Positions 11,491 to 20,464 of a stretch of 64,000 nucleotides of DNA are shown in pieces (position 1 is the first letter of the stretch; every line of letters begins with the position of its first letter). Source of the stretch: Aradus depressus. Taxonomy: Eukaryota; Arthropoda; Insecta; Hemiptera; Aradidae. Under the pieces are notes generated by a model. It saw nothing but the letters and a program-made list of their open reading frames with translations. It did not search any database and was not told the origin of the DNA. The position numbers and the translations under genes were made by a program. The stretch is taken from NCBI GenBank assembly GCA_963662175.1, contig OY759215.1:47385213-47449212 (forward strand), written 5' to 3'.

Positions 11491-12081
11491 ACGTTATGAA
11501 TTCCTTTTGACTAGAGAGTTCCAACCACCAACGCTATTCACCCCACCGCCAAAGCCCCCTAAATTTTATTAAAATAAAATGTTCCATTGCTAAAATTTCA
11601 TCTATCATACTCGTACATCTCTGCCTATTTTCATTTTTTTTTTTTTTTTGGCCTAACGCAGTAAATTGTATTTGGATATAGCCCAAAAAAATTAAATTAT
11701 TAAGTCTCTTCCAAGTCGTTTCTTGTTCGACATTTTCCAACGTAATACAAATGACCTGGGCAGCATACTAATGCTGTATCATTTCGAAAAGGGAAAGGGT
11801 GTTTTATAAGGGCATAGAAGATCTGCCGAAGCGAATTGGGGGAGGTGTAGAGTATGATGAAGATTAATGGTAGTTGTGATTTCGCAAGACATGGCTGGCA
11901 GGAGCGGAGTGGTTTTCGCCCCAGATATCCTGGCTAAGGTCCACACCCAAGGTCCTCCACCACACCCACCTATTATCTACCTTTCTCTGTCCACACTCAT
12001 CTCTCTCTACCTTATTTCTTTATTCACTCATACATTTTAAAAATTGTTACTTAGATTTGGTAGTAGTAGAAATAATGATGT
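11491..12081. other. Unassigned DNA
   Basis: It contains a poly-T run at about 11632-11650 and a pyrimidine-rich stretch at 11950-12030. No supported gene. Confidence 0.35.
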
Positions 12082-12284
12082 TCAGGAAAGGCATTTTTCT
12101 TTTCCTGAAATTTAAGGATAATATGAATATTTATGAAAGGAAGGTAGCGGCCTACTGAGCTCAAGAACGCGGGTTCGAAACCCGGCCAAAGCCCTTAGAT
12201 TTTTTATGTGGAAGGTAAAAAAAAAAAATTAAGGACGCCGCCCTTCGGTTGGGCCGTTAATTGATGTTCCCGCGTCTTTACGGT
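12082..12284 (+). repeat. Left arm of an inverted duplication carrying a SINE
   Basis: This arm and 12537-12722 are reverse complements. They share not only SINE sequence but flanking sequence (AGGCATTTTTC, CTGAAATTTAAG, ATAATAT.AATATTTATGA) and a private SINE variant (TTAATTGATGTTCCCGCG). So this is one locus duplicated in inverted orientation, not two independent insertions. The spacer is about 250 bp. Confidence 0.8.
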
Positions 12285-12348
12285 CTCAGTTTCTCGTCGA
12301 AGACGAGCTCTAGGCGCTACGTTATTAAACCTGGATCTGTCCTAATAC
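12143..12348 (+). mobile_element. tRNA-derived SINE, partial
   Basis: The tRNA-like head with CTACTGAGCTCAAGAACG and the B-box GGTTCGAAACCCGG is followed by a hairpin region rewritten to ATTTTTTATGTGGAAGG plus a run of A, then GGCCGTTAATTGATG. The 3' half has decayed. Confidence 0.75.
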
Positions 12349-12536
12349 ATTTTTTGTGACTTTTGTTGATATAATGGAAAGCTAATAAAAATAAATAAAA
12401 ACTGAAAGGTTTCGTAGACGAATAATGAATAGCAGTCTTCATATACACTGGCAGCCATTCAAACGAAAATGTACACTATGTTTCTGTACCGATTAATAGG
12501 GCGATGATGACGTACAGTTGCAGACGAGTAATTGTC

Positions 12537-12722
12537 ACCGTAAAGACGCGGGAACATCAATTAACGGCCCATCCGAAGGGCGGCGTCCTCAATTTTTTTT
12601 TTTTACTTTCCAGATAAAAAATCTAAGGGCTTTGTTTCGAACCCGCGTTCTTGAGCTCAGTTGGCAAGTCATAAATATTTATATTATTCTTAAATTTCAG
12701 AAAAAGAAAAATGCCTTACCTG
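12537..12722 (-). repeat. Right arm of the inverted duplication, with SINE
   Basis: Reverse complement of 12082-12284. It contains the SINE B-box as TTTCGAACCC and ends in CTGAAATTTAAG-type flank shared with the left arm. The 114-codon open frame that crosses it is translated repeat with no domain. Confidence 0.8.
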
Positions 12723-12726
12723 ATTT

Positions 12727-12857
12727 TTTATTGTCTAATTTCACAAAAATATGCATACATATAGTGTACCGGTTTCAACTTACACCGTCATCAGCACAAA
12801 ATTCAAAATTGATATTTAAATTTGCTAGGTTGTCATATTTATTCAATGCTCAGATTA
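12727..12857 (-). repeat. PLE-type end with hammerhead motif, left arm (family G)
   Basis: The minus strand reads GUG, CTGATGA, one extra C, GGTGTAAGTT, GAAA, palindromic CCGG, TA, CAC. GUG/CAC can form helix I. Helix II is weakened. The flanks (ATTGTCTAATT, TTTGCTAGGTTGT) are repeated inverted at 12968-13110. This is head-to-head pairing of two ends, as at 53.5, 59.2, 61.3 and 62.4 kb. Confidence 0.6.
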
Positions 12858-12967
12858 ACTGAGATTGATCTTTAAACAGAATGTTTCATTAAGGCAGGAT
12901 CCCTTCTGCCACCGCCCCCCCCCCCCCTACCCCCCTCCCAAGGGACCGGGAGTCACAGCCTTAGGTA
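12858..12967. other. Spacer with C-rich tract
   Basis: It contains CCACCGCCCCCCCCCCCCC near 12911 between the two family G arms. No coding sequence. Confidence 0.5.
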
Positions 12968-13110
12968 ATCTCAGGTAACCTGAGAATTGTATAAATTCAA
13001 CAACACAACAACCTAGCAAACTTAAATGTCACTTTTGAACATTGTCCTGACGATGGCGTAAAGAAAAACCGGTAAATGTCTGTACATATTTATTGTTGAA
13101 TTAGACAATA
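12968..13110 (+). repeat. PLE-type end with degenerate hammerhead motif, right arm (family G)
   Basis: CCTGACGATGGCGTAAAG, then AAAACCGGTAAATG. This has the core and palindromic CCGG, but the GAAA box is altered to AAAA and helix II is poor. The flanks are inverted copies of the left arm (AACAACCTAGCAAA, GAATTAGACAAT). Confidence 0.55.
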
Positions 13111-13134
13111 CAAAAGTTAATCAAATACTTTGAG

Positions 13135-13212
13135 TAGAGTCGGACTCATGTCCACCAGAGCGACGAAAGAGCGCTCTGGTAGTAGGCGATATGTCCGGGC
13201 ATGGTCACAATA
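13135..13212 (+). mobile_element. SINE fragment, 3' part
   Basis: AGTAGAGTCGGACTCATG, CCACCAGAGCGACGAAAG, AGCGCTCTGGTAGTAGG and CGATATG are present. The conserved CCAGAGCG/CGCTCTGG hairpin is perfect here. Confidence 0.75.
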
Positions 13213-13868
13213 TCTATGGCAAAATTAAATGCGTAATGCTTTCGGTTCTTTTTTTTTCACTGGATGTATAGGTAATTTCTTTTCTTTTCAGTCAAATAGC
13301 TGCGCTTTCAAAGGTACCTAGGTATCATTAGCGAAGAGATTGGTCATAAACTCGTTATAACAGCCCTGTTTATTCTTAGGACTACTTGGTAGAAACTAAA
13401 AATGATGGATAAGACATGGATCTGAGGAGAGTTTACAGGTGAGGTTCCTGAAAGAACAGGTTATCGTGTGGACTTCAGGAAGAACTCACTGATCCGGTGT
13501 ATTTCCTTGACTGATCAACGTCACGAGACAACTTTCAAAGGTGACTTTATATGACTTTTATATTCAGTTCAAGTGAAGGTTAATGTCATGTGAAAATTGA
13601 AGTATTTAAAATTACTGGAGTAAAGACTTCATTACTGAGAAAGTTTATGGAAATATTTTTTAATTTTTAAATGTTAATAAACAGGTTTCTGTGTGAGAGT
13701 TTTATAATGTCCTTATTCCCCTGCAAATTCTTGTGCCCTTCCCCACTTCTTAATATCTTAATACCAATAGATACATTAAAAAAAAAATTAAAAATTCATT
13801 AAAAATGATTATGTTAGAGGAAACTCTCTATTTGGAAACAGAACATTTTTCCAAAAAGAAGAATAATA
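13213..13868. other. Unassigned DNA
   Basis: No supported gene or repeat. Confidence 0.35.
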
Positions 13869-14060
13869 GGTATATGTGATGTGGTCATTAGAAGACTTTC
13901 CTATACCAACCATGCTTTTACAAATCACTCTCTCCCCCTACCCCCTCACTAATTCACTTCATACCGGCATTAATGGTGAGTATAATAAAGTCAGTCTCAG
14001 AATTACACTGTACAATGAAACAAAGAAAACAGCTGACGCCCCACACACTACTTTCATTTC
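13869..14060 (+). mobile_element. MITE M1, left two thirds
   Basis: TATATGTGATGTGG, CTATACCAACCATGC, CACTCTCTCCCCC, CAATGAAACAAAGAAAACAG and GACGCCCCACAC align in order with 38610-38800. The right terminal repeat is missing. Confidence 0.65.
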
Positions 14061-14589
14061 AGGATTGTATCTCACAAACCGTTTTCTCTACAACTTTTAC
14101 TTGAGAATATTTTTGATTAAGTCAAAAATATAAAAGGTATCTTGGAAAATGAACTTTTCTCAATTTTGGTCCGATGTTGGTCACTACCTGAGCAATTGTA
14201 AGTTATAGCACATGTGACTGTTTTATTCCAAAAGTCACGTTTGTAGCTACAATCGTATCTGCGTTAGAGCGCTAACAACTTCCTATATTCACTCAGACAT
14301 CATTGCGAAAAATGGTAAAAGTCTTTAGGGAACCCTGAAACATGAAATCCGTTGAAAACTCAATCACGGATTTTTGCACAATTTCAACACTACTAGAAAG
14401 TAAAGGAAAAAACTATAATATAAAGTCATGTTTCATATATAAAAGCTTTACTTTATTCTTTGCTTTCATTTTTATATTCTTGGCAGAAGTCCTCCACAAA
14501 TATTCTGTAAATTATTTCGTAATTAATTTTCGTTTAATATTATAATTAATTAGTTATTTACTATTTATTTTATTGCAATTCGTTAAATT
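14061..14589. other. Unassigned DNA
   Basis: AT-rich. TGCGTTAGAGCGCTAAC near 14250 recurs as variants near 37862 and 47743, so part of this belongs to a decayed dispersed repeat. No gene. Confidence 0.35.
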
Positions 14590-14885
14590 ATACTGAGCTC
14601 AAGATCGAGGGTTCGAAACCCGGCCGAGGCCCTTAGTTTATTTTATCTGGGAGGTAAAATAAACTTAAGCACGCCGTCCTTCGGACGGGACGTTAGGCCA
14701 TGGTGATGTCAGGTACTCGTTAAAGACTAGGTTATAAGACCCTAGGTGAATAAAAATTTAGGGGAGGCAAAATTTAGGAGTTCCGTAGTAAAGTCGGGCT
14801 TATGTCCACCAGAGTGACGAAGAAGCGCTCTGGTAGTAGGCGATATGACCTTGTAGTTAAAACCAGGACATGAGTCATAATAAAT
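14590..14885 (+). mobile_element. tRNA-derived SINE, 5'-truncated
   Basis: It starts inside the tRNA-like head (TACTGAGCTCAAGATCGAGG, B-box GGTTCGAAACCC). It then has the TTTATTTTA/TAAAATAAA hairpin, GCCGTCCTTCGGACGGG, AAAAATTTAGGGGAGG, the CCAGAGTG/CGCTCTGG hairpin and GACATGAGTCATAATAA. Confidence 0.85.
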
Positions 14886-15808
14886 AATTAAATTATATAT
14901 TTCGCTGAGGAATGGGCGTTTGCACAGAAATATTTTCTTGAAAGAGGACTTCTTGAAGAAATATAAATATAAAATATTTGTAATAAAAGTAGTATCTATT
15001 GTATCAAACAGAACAGACTTTAGATGGATGCCAGGACGTCAGAGATTTGAGGGCATGGAAAGGGCTGATTAATTAGACCGGTGAGGAGCTGATACAGGAC
15101 CCACATAGGACCGGAACCCTTCTGCGGGATCTCTAAGAGCACCGCAAAAGGCAATAAAAACCAGGGTCTGCCGTAACTGAACCGAGGCAGGCTATGGAGG
15201 GAACCTGCGGCTGAATTCTGGCCTTTATTAAAGATACAGGGCCGTTGTTGGGATCAACACACCCAGGGAACACTAAATTTATAAATTCGAATCAGAAATT
15301 GCATTGTACGAAATACACACCTTCTAAATAACTTTTATTTTACTGGCTGGACATTCTTCCTCAATTCCTGAAAGTATTTTATATATCAAAGTTGCTTTTA
15401 TGGATCAATATACCGATGTGAGTTCACTTCCATGGACTAACAAGATCCCTTTGATGAAAAAAGCGGCTCATGAAATATTTAAATCAAGTCGCCGGAACTC
15501 TTGTTCATAAAAATAGTGAAGTACCGAACAATCGGCCATTTTCTGTTCATCTGGTCACAATAGACACTTATTCAAATAAGTATGATGTTCCACACCTACC
15601 TGCACTGCTAAGCACGTTCTTGAAGCAATCATTTCAGAATATCTTATGACTAGTCGTTTCAATTATTTCTTGTTTAGATTTGAGTTTGCAATTCGTTTTT
15701 CCAGGAAATGTACTCGTATGTTGCTCTGAAGGTTTCCTTTAGTATACTTTCTTAATTTTTGTAATTCCTGTGGTTCGGATGTACTTTGAAAAAAAGGAAA
15801 CTATATTA
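14886..15808. other. Unassigned DNA, GC-richer part at 15008-15265
   Basis: The 15008-15265 block is markedly less AT-rich than its surroundings (GGACCCACATAGGACCGG, CTGAACCGAGGCAGG). It has no long open frame and no motif I recognise. It could be an old repeat or an exon remnant. Confidence 0.3.
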
Positions 15809-16129
15809 TTAAAATCCAGAAGAATGAGGAAGACCTTTTGGCGTTTTTGTATAAAAAAAAAGAACCAGGATTGGATCTGTATTTGTTATATGTCTGTAGT
15901 AGTCCTTGAGAAGACAGGGCGTGTCTATTTGTTGAAGTAGGCCGCACGTGGCCATCGAGGCTTTGCTCTTATGACCTCTGCTCCCGGAATCTGACGTTGA
16001 GAGGTTTATGGAGCAGATAGGCTGTTCGATCGGTGGCAAGGACGAGCGAGTTGGGTTCAAGGAGGCTAGGGTCAGCCCATGGCAGGGCTCCCGACGCAGA
16101 ATGCTCCACTTTAATTCTACTATATCCAC
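15809..16129 (-). other. 106-codon open frame of unknown status
   Basis: This is the longest open frame on this strand outside the LTR element. The predicted product is Ser/Pro-rich in the middle with no recognisable domain, signal peptide or membrane segment. There is no repeat copy elsewhere in the window and no splice sites I would trust. It may be chance, a transposon remnant or part of an exon. Confidence 0.15.
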
Positions 16130-16516
16130 ACCTAACTCTTAAAAATAGTATTTATTTCTGTTAAAACTATGAAATGTTTGCTATTTGTTAAATGGAAGGA
16201 TGCTATTTGTTAAATTACAAGAAAATTCAAACAACCGTTAAAGAGCTCGCACTCAGTTTACGTTTTGTCTCACCCTTCCCCTCCCGTTCAAAATTTTGAG
16301 ATACCACGTAGCTTATCTTCTAAGTTGAACGATCCTTGAATACTATCAGCCATTTCGAAAGCCGTAAAGTTGAGACAAACTTACATACAGACGGAAATTG
16401 AACTGATGGCTCTGATAAAATCAAAATTATATTAATAATTAATGTTTGAAAAAATTATTATGGAGATGAATAATAAAAAAATAAATATTTGAAATATATT
16501 GTAATAAAAAATGTTT
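16130..16516. other. Unassigned AT-rich DNA
   Basis: TGCTATTTGTTAAAT is repeated at about 16168 and 16201. Nothing else is recognised. Confidence 0.35.
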
Positions 16517-16865
16517 GAGGGCGCCGGTAGCTCAGTGGTATGCGTGCTTGACTTCTGAGCTCAAGGTCGTGGGTTCGTAACCCGACCGAGGCCCTTAGTT
16601 TATTTTATCTGGGAGGTAAAATAAACTTAAGCACGCCGTCCTTCGGATGGGACGTTAAGCGATGGTCCCGAGCCTGTACGATGTCAGGTACTCGTTAAAG
16701 ACCCCTACCCTAGATGAATAAAAATTTAGGGTAGGCAAAATTTAGGACTCCCACAGTAGAGTCGGGCTCATGTCCACCAGAGAGACGAAAGAGCGCTCTG
16801 GTAGTAGACGATATGACCTCGTTGTTAAAGCCCAGGCATGAGTCATAAAACCTAACCTAACCTAA
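16517..16865 (+). mobile_element. tRNA-derived SINE, full length with CCTAA tail
   Basis: The best complete copy (349 bp). It begins GAGGGCGCCGGTAGCTCAG, with the A-box-like TAGCTCAGTGGTA and the B-box GGTTCGTAACCC about 30 bp later. These are the internal RNA polymerase III promoter of a tRNA-derived SINE. Next come a TTTATTTTA/TAAAATAAA hairpin (about 16597-16625), CCGTCCTTCGGATGGG, AAAAATTTAGGGTAGG, a CCAGAG..CGCTCTGG hairpin (about 16778-16802), and the end GGCATGAGTCATAAA. The tail is ACCTAACCTAACCTAA followed by A residues. CCTAA is the complement of the insect telomere repeat TTAGG. Flanking duplications are uncertain. Confidence 0.92.
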
Positions 16866-17077
16866 AAAAATAAAATATTTATAGTGCTGAGAAAATCTCC
16901 ATCTGAAATAAATAAATATAATTGCCTATGAAGCTCTTACTATTGAATCAAATAAAACTTGAAGAACATCTTCTGGTAACTTTTCAGAAACCATAACCTG
17001 ACTAAATAACATTAAAAATAAAGAAAACTTAGGTATGTTTTTTAAAAAAATATTGTCTATTTCACAAATAATATATA
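16866..17077. other. Probable PLE 3' region, decayed
   Basis: It lies on the downstream side of the minus-strand PLE remnant whose hammerhead is at 17078-17120. The 63-codon open frame across it has no domain. Confidence 0.3.
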
Positions 17078-17120
17078 ATATGGGAGTACTTTCGGTATTG
17101 CTACCATCTTCAGCCACGAC
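17078..17120 (-). ncRNA. Minimal hammerhead ribozyme motif of a PLE (family A)
   Basis: This is the best preserved motif in the window. On the minus strand: helix I GTGG, core CTGAAGA, one extra U, helix II GGTA-GCAA-TACC (GNRA-type loop), core GAAA, palindromic GTAC, cleavage-type UC, then CCAT closing helix I. Every invariant core base (CUGANGA, GAAA, UH) is present. It lies about 400 bp downstream of a minus-strand GIY-YIG endonuclease fragment, where PLE terminal repeats carry hammerheads. The palindromic helix III suits the dimeric form proposed for animal PLE hammerheads. Confidence 0.7.
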
Positions 17121-17509
17121 TTAACAAATACTAAATTGAAGTTCAACTAGGTAGGTAGTTTACAATCTAAGCGGTAGGTAGGTATCCTTTTTCAGCCCCT
17201 ACGGGGTTTTCCTATCCTTTCTGTACAGTTAATATTTGAAATATGGAAAAACATAAAAAATGACATTTCGTCCCAAATTGGGATCTTAAAAATAAAAAAT
17301 TTGAAATAGTATGTGTTGATTAAATGCATATATGAAGTGAATTAAAGATAACAATTGTTAATATATGAATAAAAATAAAATAAAAAGTTTTATAAAATAA
17401 AATATAGTTTTTTTGAGAGAGTAAGTACGTATACACAGAGTCTAATTATATTATTGGCGATAAAAGGGTGAGTATTTGAGATTGGTCTGATCGTTCATAC
17501 AATTTCCTT
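17121..17509. other. Probable PLE 3' untranslated region, decayed
   Basis: AT-rich sequence between the endonuclease remnant and the hammerhead on the minus strand. A patch with CCCCTACGGGGTTTTCC near 17200 is unexplained. Confidence 0.3.
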
Positions 17510-17690
17510 TTGTAGCGATCTGTTTATTTCTAGTTGTTCCAGTGAGTTGAGTAATGTACCTTTGTCACAAAAATGTAGGTATTGTATGCCTGTATTTATA
17601 TCGAAATGGTGTTTGTTTTCGTTGATGTGTTGTGCGAAAGTTGATTTTACTGAGTTATATGATGCATCGGTGTTTTATATTATGTTTTTA
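17510..17690 (-). pseudogene. Penelope-like element GIY-YIG endonuclease, C-terminal fragment
   Basis: A minus-strand frame reads KSTFAQHINENKHHF, INTGIQYLHF and then KGTLLNSLEQLEINRS, ending in a TGA. This matches the C-terminal part of the GIY-YIG endonuclease of PLEs, where an S-FA-H block precedes N.H, an LH block and a KG..LN.LE.LEI block with the conserved glutamate. The GIY-YIG core itself and the reverse transcriptase are absent, so this is a 5'-truncated copy. The hammerhead at 17078-17120 lies downstream on the same strand. PLE retrotransposition uses this nuclease to nick target DNA; this copy cannot. Confidence 0.7.
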
Positions 17691-19767
17691 ACAAAAAATG
17701 TTAAATATCATAAATAGCTTTACTAAAAAATAAATAAAAGTGGCAGCAGCAACATTCAAATAAAATTTATAGATTGGGATGTCATCGCCAAGTATTTATC
17801 TGAAGAGAAAATACTTAAAGAAAATTTTGAATGAAGTTACTTGTAGTAAATTAAACCTTCCTTTTGGTGCCCAAGGCATGAGTGGGAGAGTGACTCCAAG
17901 TGTAAACTGTATCTACTTAGATGTTCAAAAAAATTATAATTAAGATTTAAACACATTATGAAGGAGAATATAGAATAAGTGTATATAAGACTCTGAAACC
18001 TTTCGGATCAGTAGCTACTAAAAGGATCAATGGCTACACCCATAGTAGCTATTCAAAGGTCTTTTTTCTAATACCAAAGAATAATTTCGTGATCTACCAG
18101 ATTGAATTTAGTTGAATTCGCAAATATATAGTAACTAGATTTAATACCACTTCGCCATGCTGGATCTTTTATACATTGTCAGCGCGTGCGTGGGATATTA
18201 AAATTAAAAAAAAAAAACAGAGTAGAGCTTTACATGTCGCATTAGCTTGCTCGGATGTCTCTTCTAATTAAGCCCATGGCTCCTATGGGGTAAGTAAATA
18301 TTATAAGGAATATTGCAACTAAATGTAATATTATCCGTAGGGTTTTTTTAAATTCCATCAATAAGTCATAAGTAATAGAATGAGCATTATTAACTCGAAG
18401 GCCTTTCCTGGTTTCCTTTATTCATGAATATGAACTTTTGTGAACCCTTAGTTGTGCATTTTAATGAAACAGTGCGGAAGAATGTAATACGTTTAGGTTT
18501 AAATCGCGATATGGATCCTTTTAATTATTTTAATAGTCTTACTGGTTAGTGGAACAAATGAGAATATCACTACAATAATTAGAATTTCCATGTATTATGT
18601 TAAACCTTTTTATTTTTCCCTTTTGAAACTATTAGATATATCTCATGAATATCATGACTGATTCGATTTATTTTCTCCCTATTTTCTTATTATACTAAAT
18701 ATGTAGGTTATACAAAAAGTATATACCTGCCTTGGATAGCCATTTCTGAACAGGATTTGCAATACAAGAAATAAGATAAAATCATTGGTCAGTTGTTTAA
18801 TATTATTTAGAAACACAAATTACATGAATTTCTAATATATTATGAAATCTATAATATATGTAAATTGAAATATATCTTCCATTTATTTACAACCTTCGAC
18901 GTAGAAACTGAAAAAATGAAAAGGATTCATGCCGCTTTCTAGTTAAACTAAAATATTTGCATCACTTTCTTCCGCACTGTTTCTTGAAAATTCACGCCTT
19001 AATCTTCCGTAGTGGCTAGCACGTTTCTCACGCTCATCTTCTCAAGTAATAATGTGCACAGCTGGAAACGCCAGATGCAAAATACAGGCGATATCGTTGT
19101 GGGTCAAAAAAAAAAAAGTATTGATATTAACTACTTTAATTTTTATAACTAATGTTTTTTAATGACCAATGAATCAAAGAATGAAGACAAACTTATTACT
19201 TGTGTACTACATTTCTATTCCTGTTTCTTTAGAATAAGAATTTTTTTTCAGTGTGAAATTGTTATCAGTATCTCTAGAAAGTACATCCATCCTTTCTGTT
19301 ATGCGGAACAGAATAATACAAGGAAACTCCTGAAGCAAACTCTAGCTCCGGTTCATGATATTTGAAACCAGAGTCATGATACGTTTTTGATCGTCAGTAA
19401 AGCGCGTTTGTTGGTTTGAATAAACAAAAAGGTGTCCCAAGACTCCTCACGAGGGAAGGAAGGATCGTCCTAGAGGGATATAGAATAGTAATGACTAGAA
19501 AGCCGATTGGGGAGAGTTTGAGTTCGAGATTCATCCTCGTCACGATCTCAGAGAAGATCCACCCGACACAACTACACTCACAATCAGTGACAACCACTCT
19601 CTAACTGTTGGCTGGGGTCTACAGTTCATGAGTGGCTCTTCAATTAGATTGTGTAGAGACTAACGCCAGTTTGATGAACGACTTTAACAGTGGTATAGGT
19701 GAGAAACACGCCGTGAACATTCTCCCTCGAGCATGAGAGGGCTATCCATAATCCAACCCATATATGT
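17691..19767. other. Unassigned AT-rich DNA flanking the LTR element
   Basis: About 2 kb without a supported gene. A 17-bp inverted pair, GAAACAGTGCGGAAGAA near 18466 and its complement near 18966, could be the ends of an unrecognised 500-bp element. The 19390-19610 segment is open on both strands for over 60 codons but has no domain. Confidence 0.35.
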
Positions 19768-19771
19768 ATAT
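19768..19771. repeat. Target-site duplication ATAT, left
   Basis: ATAT immediately before the 5' LTR matches ATAT at 27278-27281. A 4-bp AT-rich duplication is typical of errantivirus-type insertions. Confidence 0.85.
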
Positions 19772-19968
19772 AGTTAAGTGACACCTAACTACAAAAAGCA
19801 TAGACTCAGCATCAGCACTTTTAGAAACAATATAACGGCGTTCGACTACCGCGCGCTCAGTCTATTGAGTTCCGTCTTGCTGTTCACAACACCTTTACTT
19901 TGTAATTTTTCTGTATTTTAATAAAAGTTATTTTTTAAAAACTACTTTGTTGAATTCAGAACTTAATT
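19772..19968 (+). repeat. 5' LTR, 197 bp
   Basis: Identical to 27081-27277 except for one substitution. A TCAGTC initiator-type start site lies at 19857-19862, with no obvious TATA box at the usual distance. The polyadenylation signal AATAAA is at 19920-19925. Transcription would therefore start about 85 bp into the LTR, giving a U3 of about 85-90 bp. Confidence 0.95.
19857..19862 (+). promoter_or_regulatory. Candidate initiator (Inr) of the LTR promoter
   Basis: TCAGTC matches the arthropod initiator consensus TCAKTY. Errantivirus LTR promoters are commonly Inr-driven and TATA-less. The same site is in the 3' LTR at 27166-27171. Confidence 0.5.
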
Positions 19969-19986
19969 GGCGCTGCGGACAGGATC
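19968..19986 (+). other. Primer-binding site
   Basis: TGGCGCTGCGG starts on the last base of the LTR. TGGCGC pairs with a tRNA 3' end of GCGCCA. Related elements use tRNA-Ser or tRNA-Lys. The remaining bases do not let me pick the tRNA with confidence. Confidence 0.75.
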
Positions 19987-20464
19987 TCGCGAGTGATTTT
20001 AGTGGTGTTTCTCCATTGATCATTTGAATATTAATTCTTCACGCGGGATTCGAACTTATTTCAGTAATTGTGATCTTAGTGACAGTGCTTTGGCCCACTG
20101 GTGGAAATTCATTATTTCCGGCGACCAAACAGAAGACGGACAACTCTACTTTAGACCCAAGGACCTCCACAAGGGTATCTGCGATGTACATCATCCAACT
20201 CCTGTAAGTCCTTGCCTTATTTATCCTTAACTTTAGGTAATCATTTTGAACCAAATTTATCAATTTTTTATAATCTTGAATAATTAAAAAATAAAATAAA
20301 ATAATAATAAAATAAATACTTAATAATAATAATTTCTTTTAAATTTTAAATAATTCATAATTAGATAGATAAGTTTCTATTACAATAAATTGTATAGAAA
20401 AAAAAAAACATTTCTTATTTTAATAGACAAATTAAGGAAATCTTTAATCTTTATTTCTTTGCAC
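19987..20464 (+). other. 5' leader of the LTR element
   Basis: It holds a 68-codon open frame (20024-20230) without a recognisable domain and an A/T-only tract at about 20275-20400. A perfect splice donor GTAAGT lies at 20204-20209, the kind of site used to make spliced env messages in related elements. The matching acceptor upstream of env was not fixed; AG sites near 25429 and 25479 are candidates. Confidence 0.5.

Noticed and set aside
12518..12862. 114-codon plus-strand frame
   Set aside because: It crosses a minus-strand SINE and a PLE-type end; its sequence is translated repeat.
16517..16600. Possible functional tRNA gene (A-box and B-box present)
   Set aside because: The segment continues into a conserved non-tRNA body and tail and recurs many times, so it is the head of a SINE. 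A proper cloverleaf with acceptor stem is not formed.
19394..19604. Candidate host exon with 62-67-codon frames on both strands
   Set aside because: No domain, no splice signals and no support beyond openness.
20024..20263. Leader open frames on both strands
   Set aside because: They are short, have no domain, and lie in the untranslated leader of the LTR element. The plus frame may only host the splice donor.
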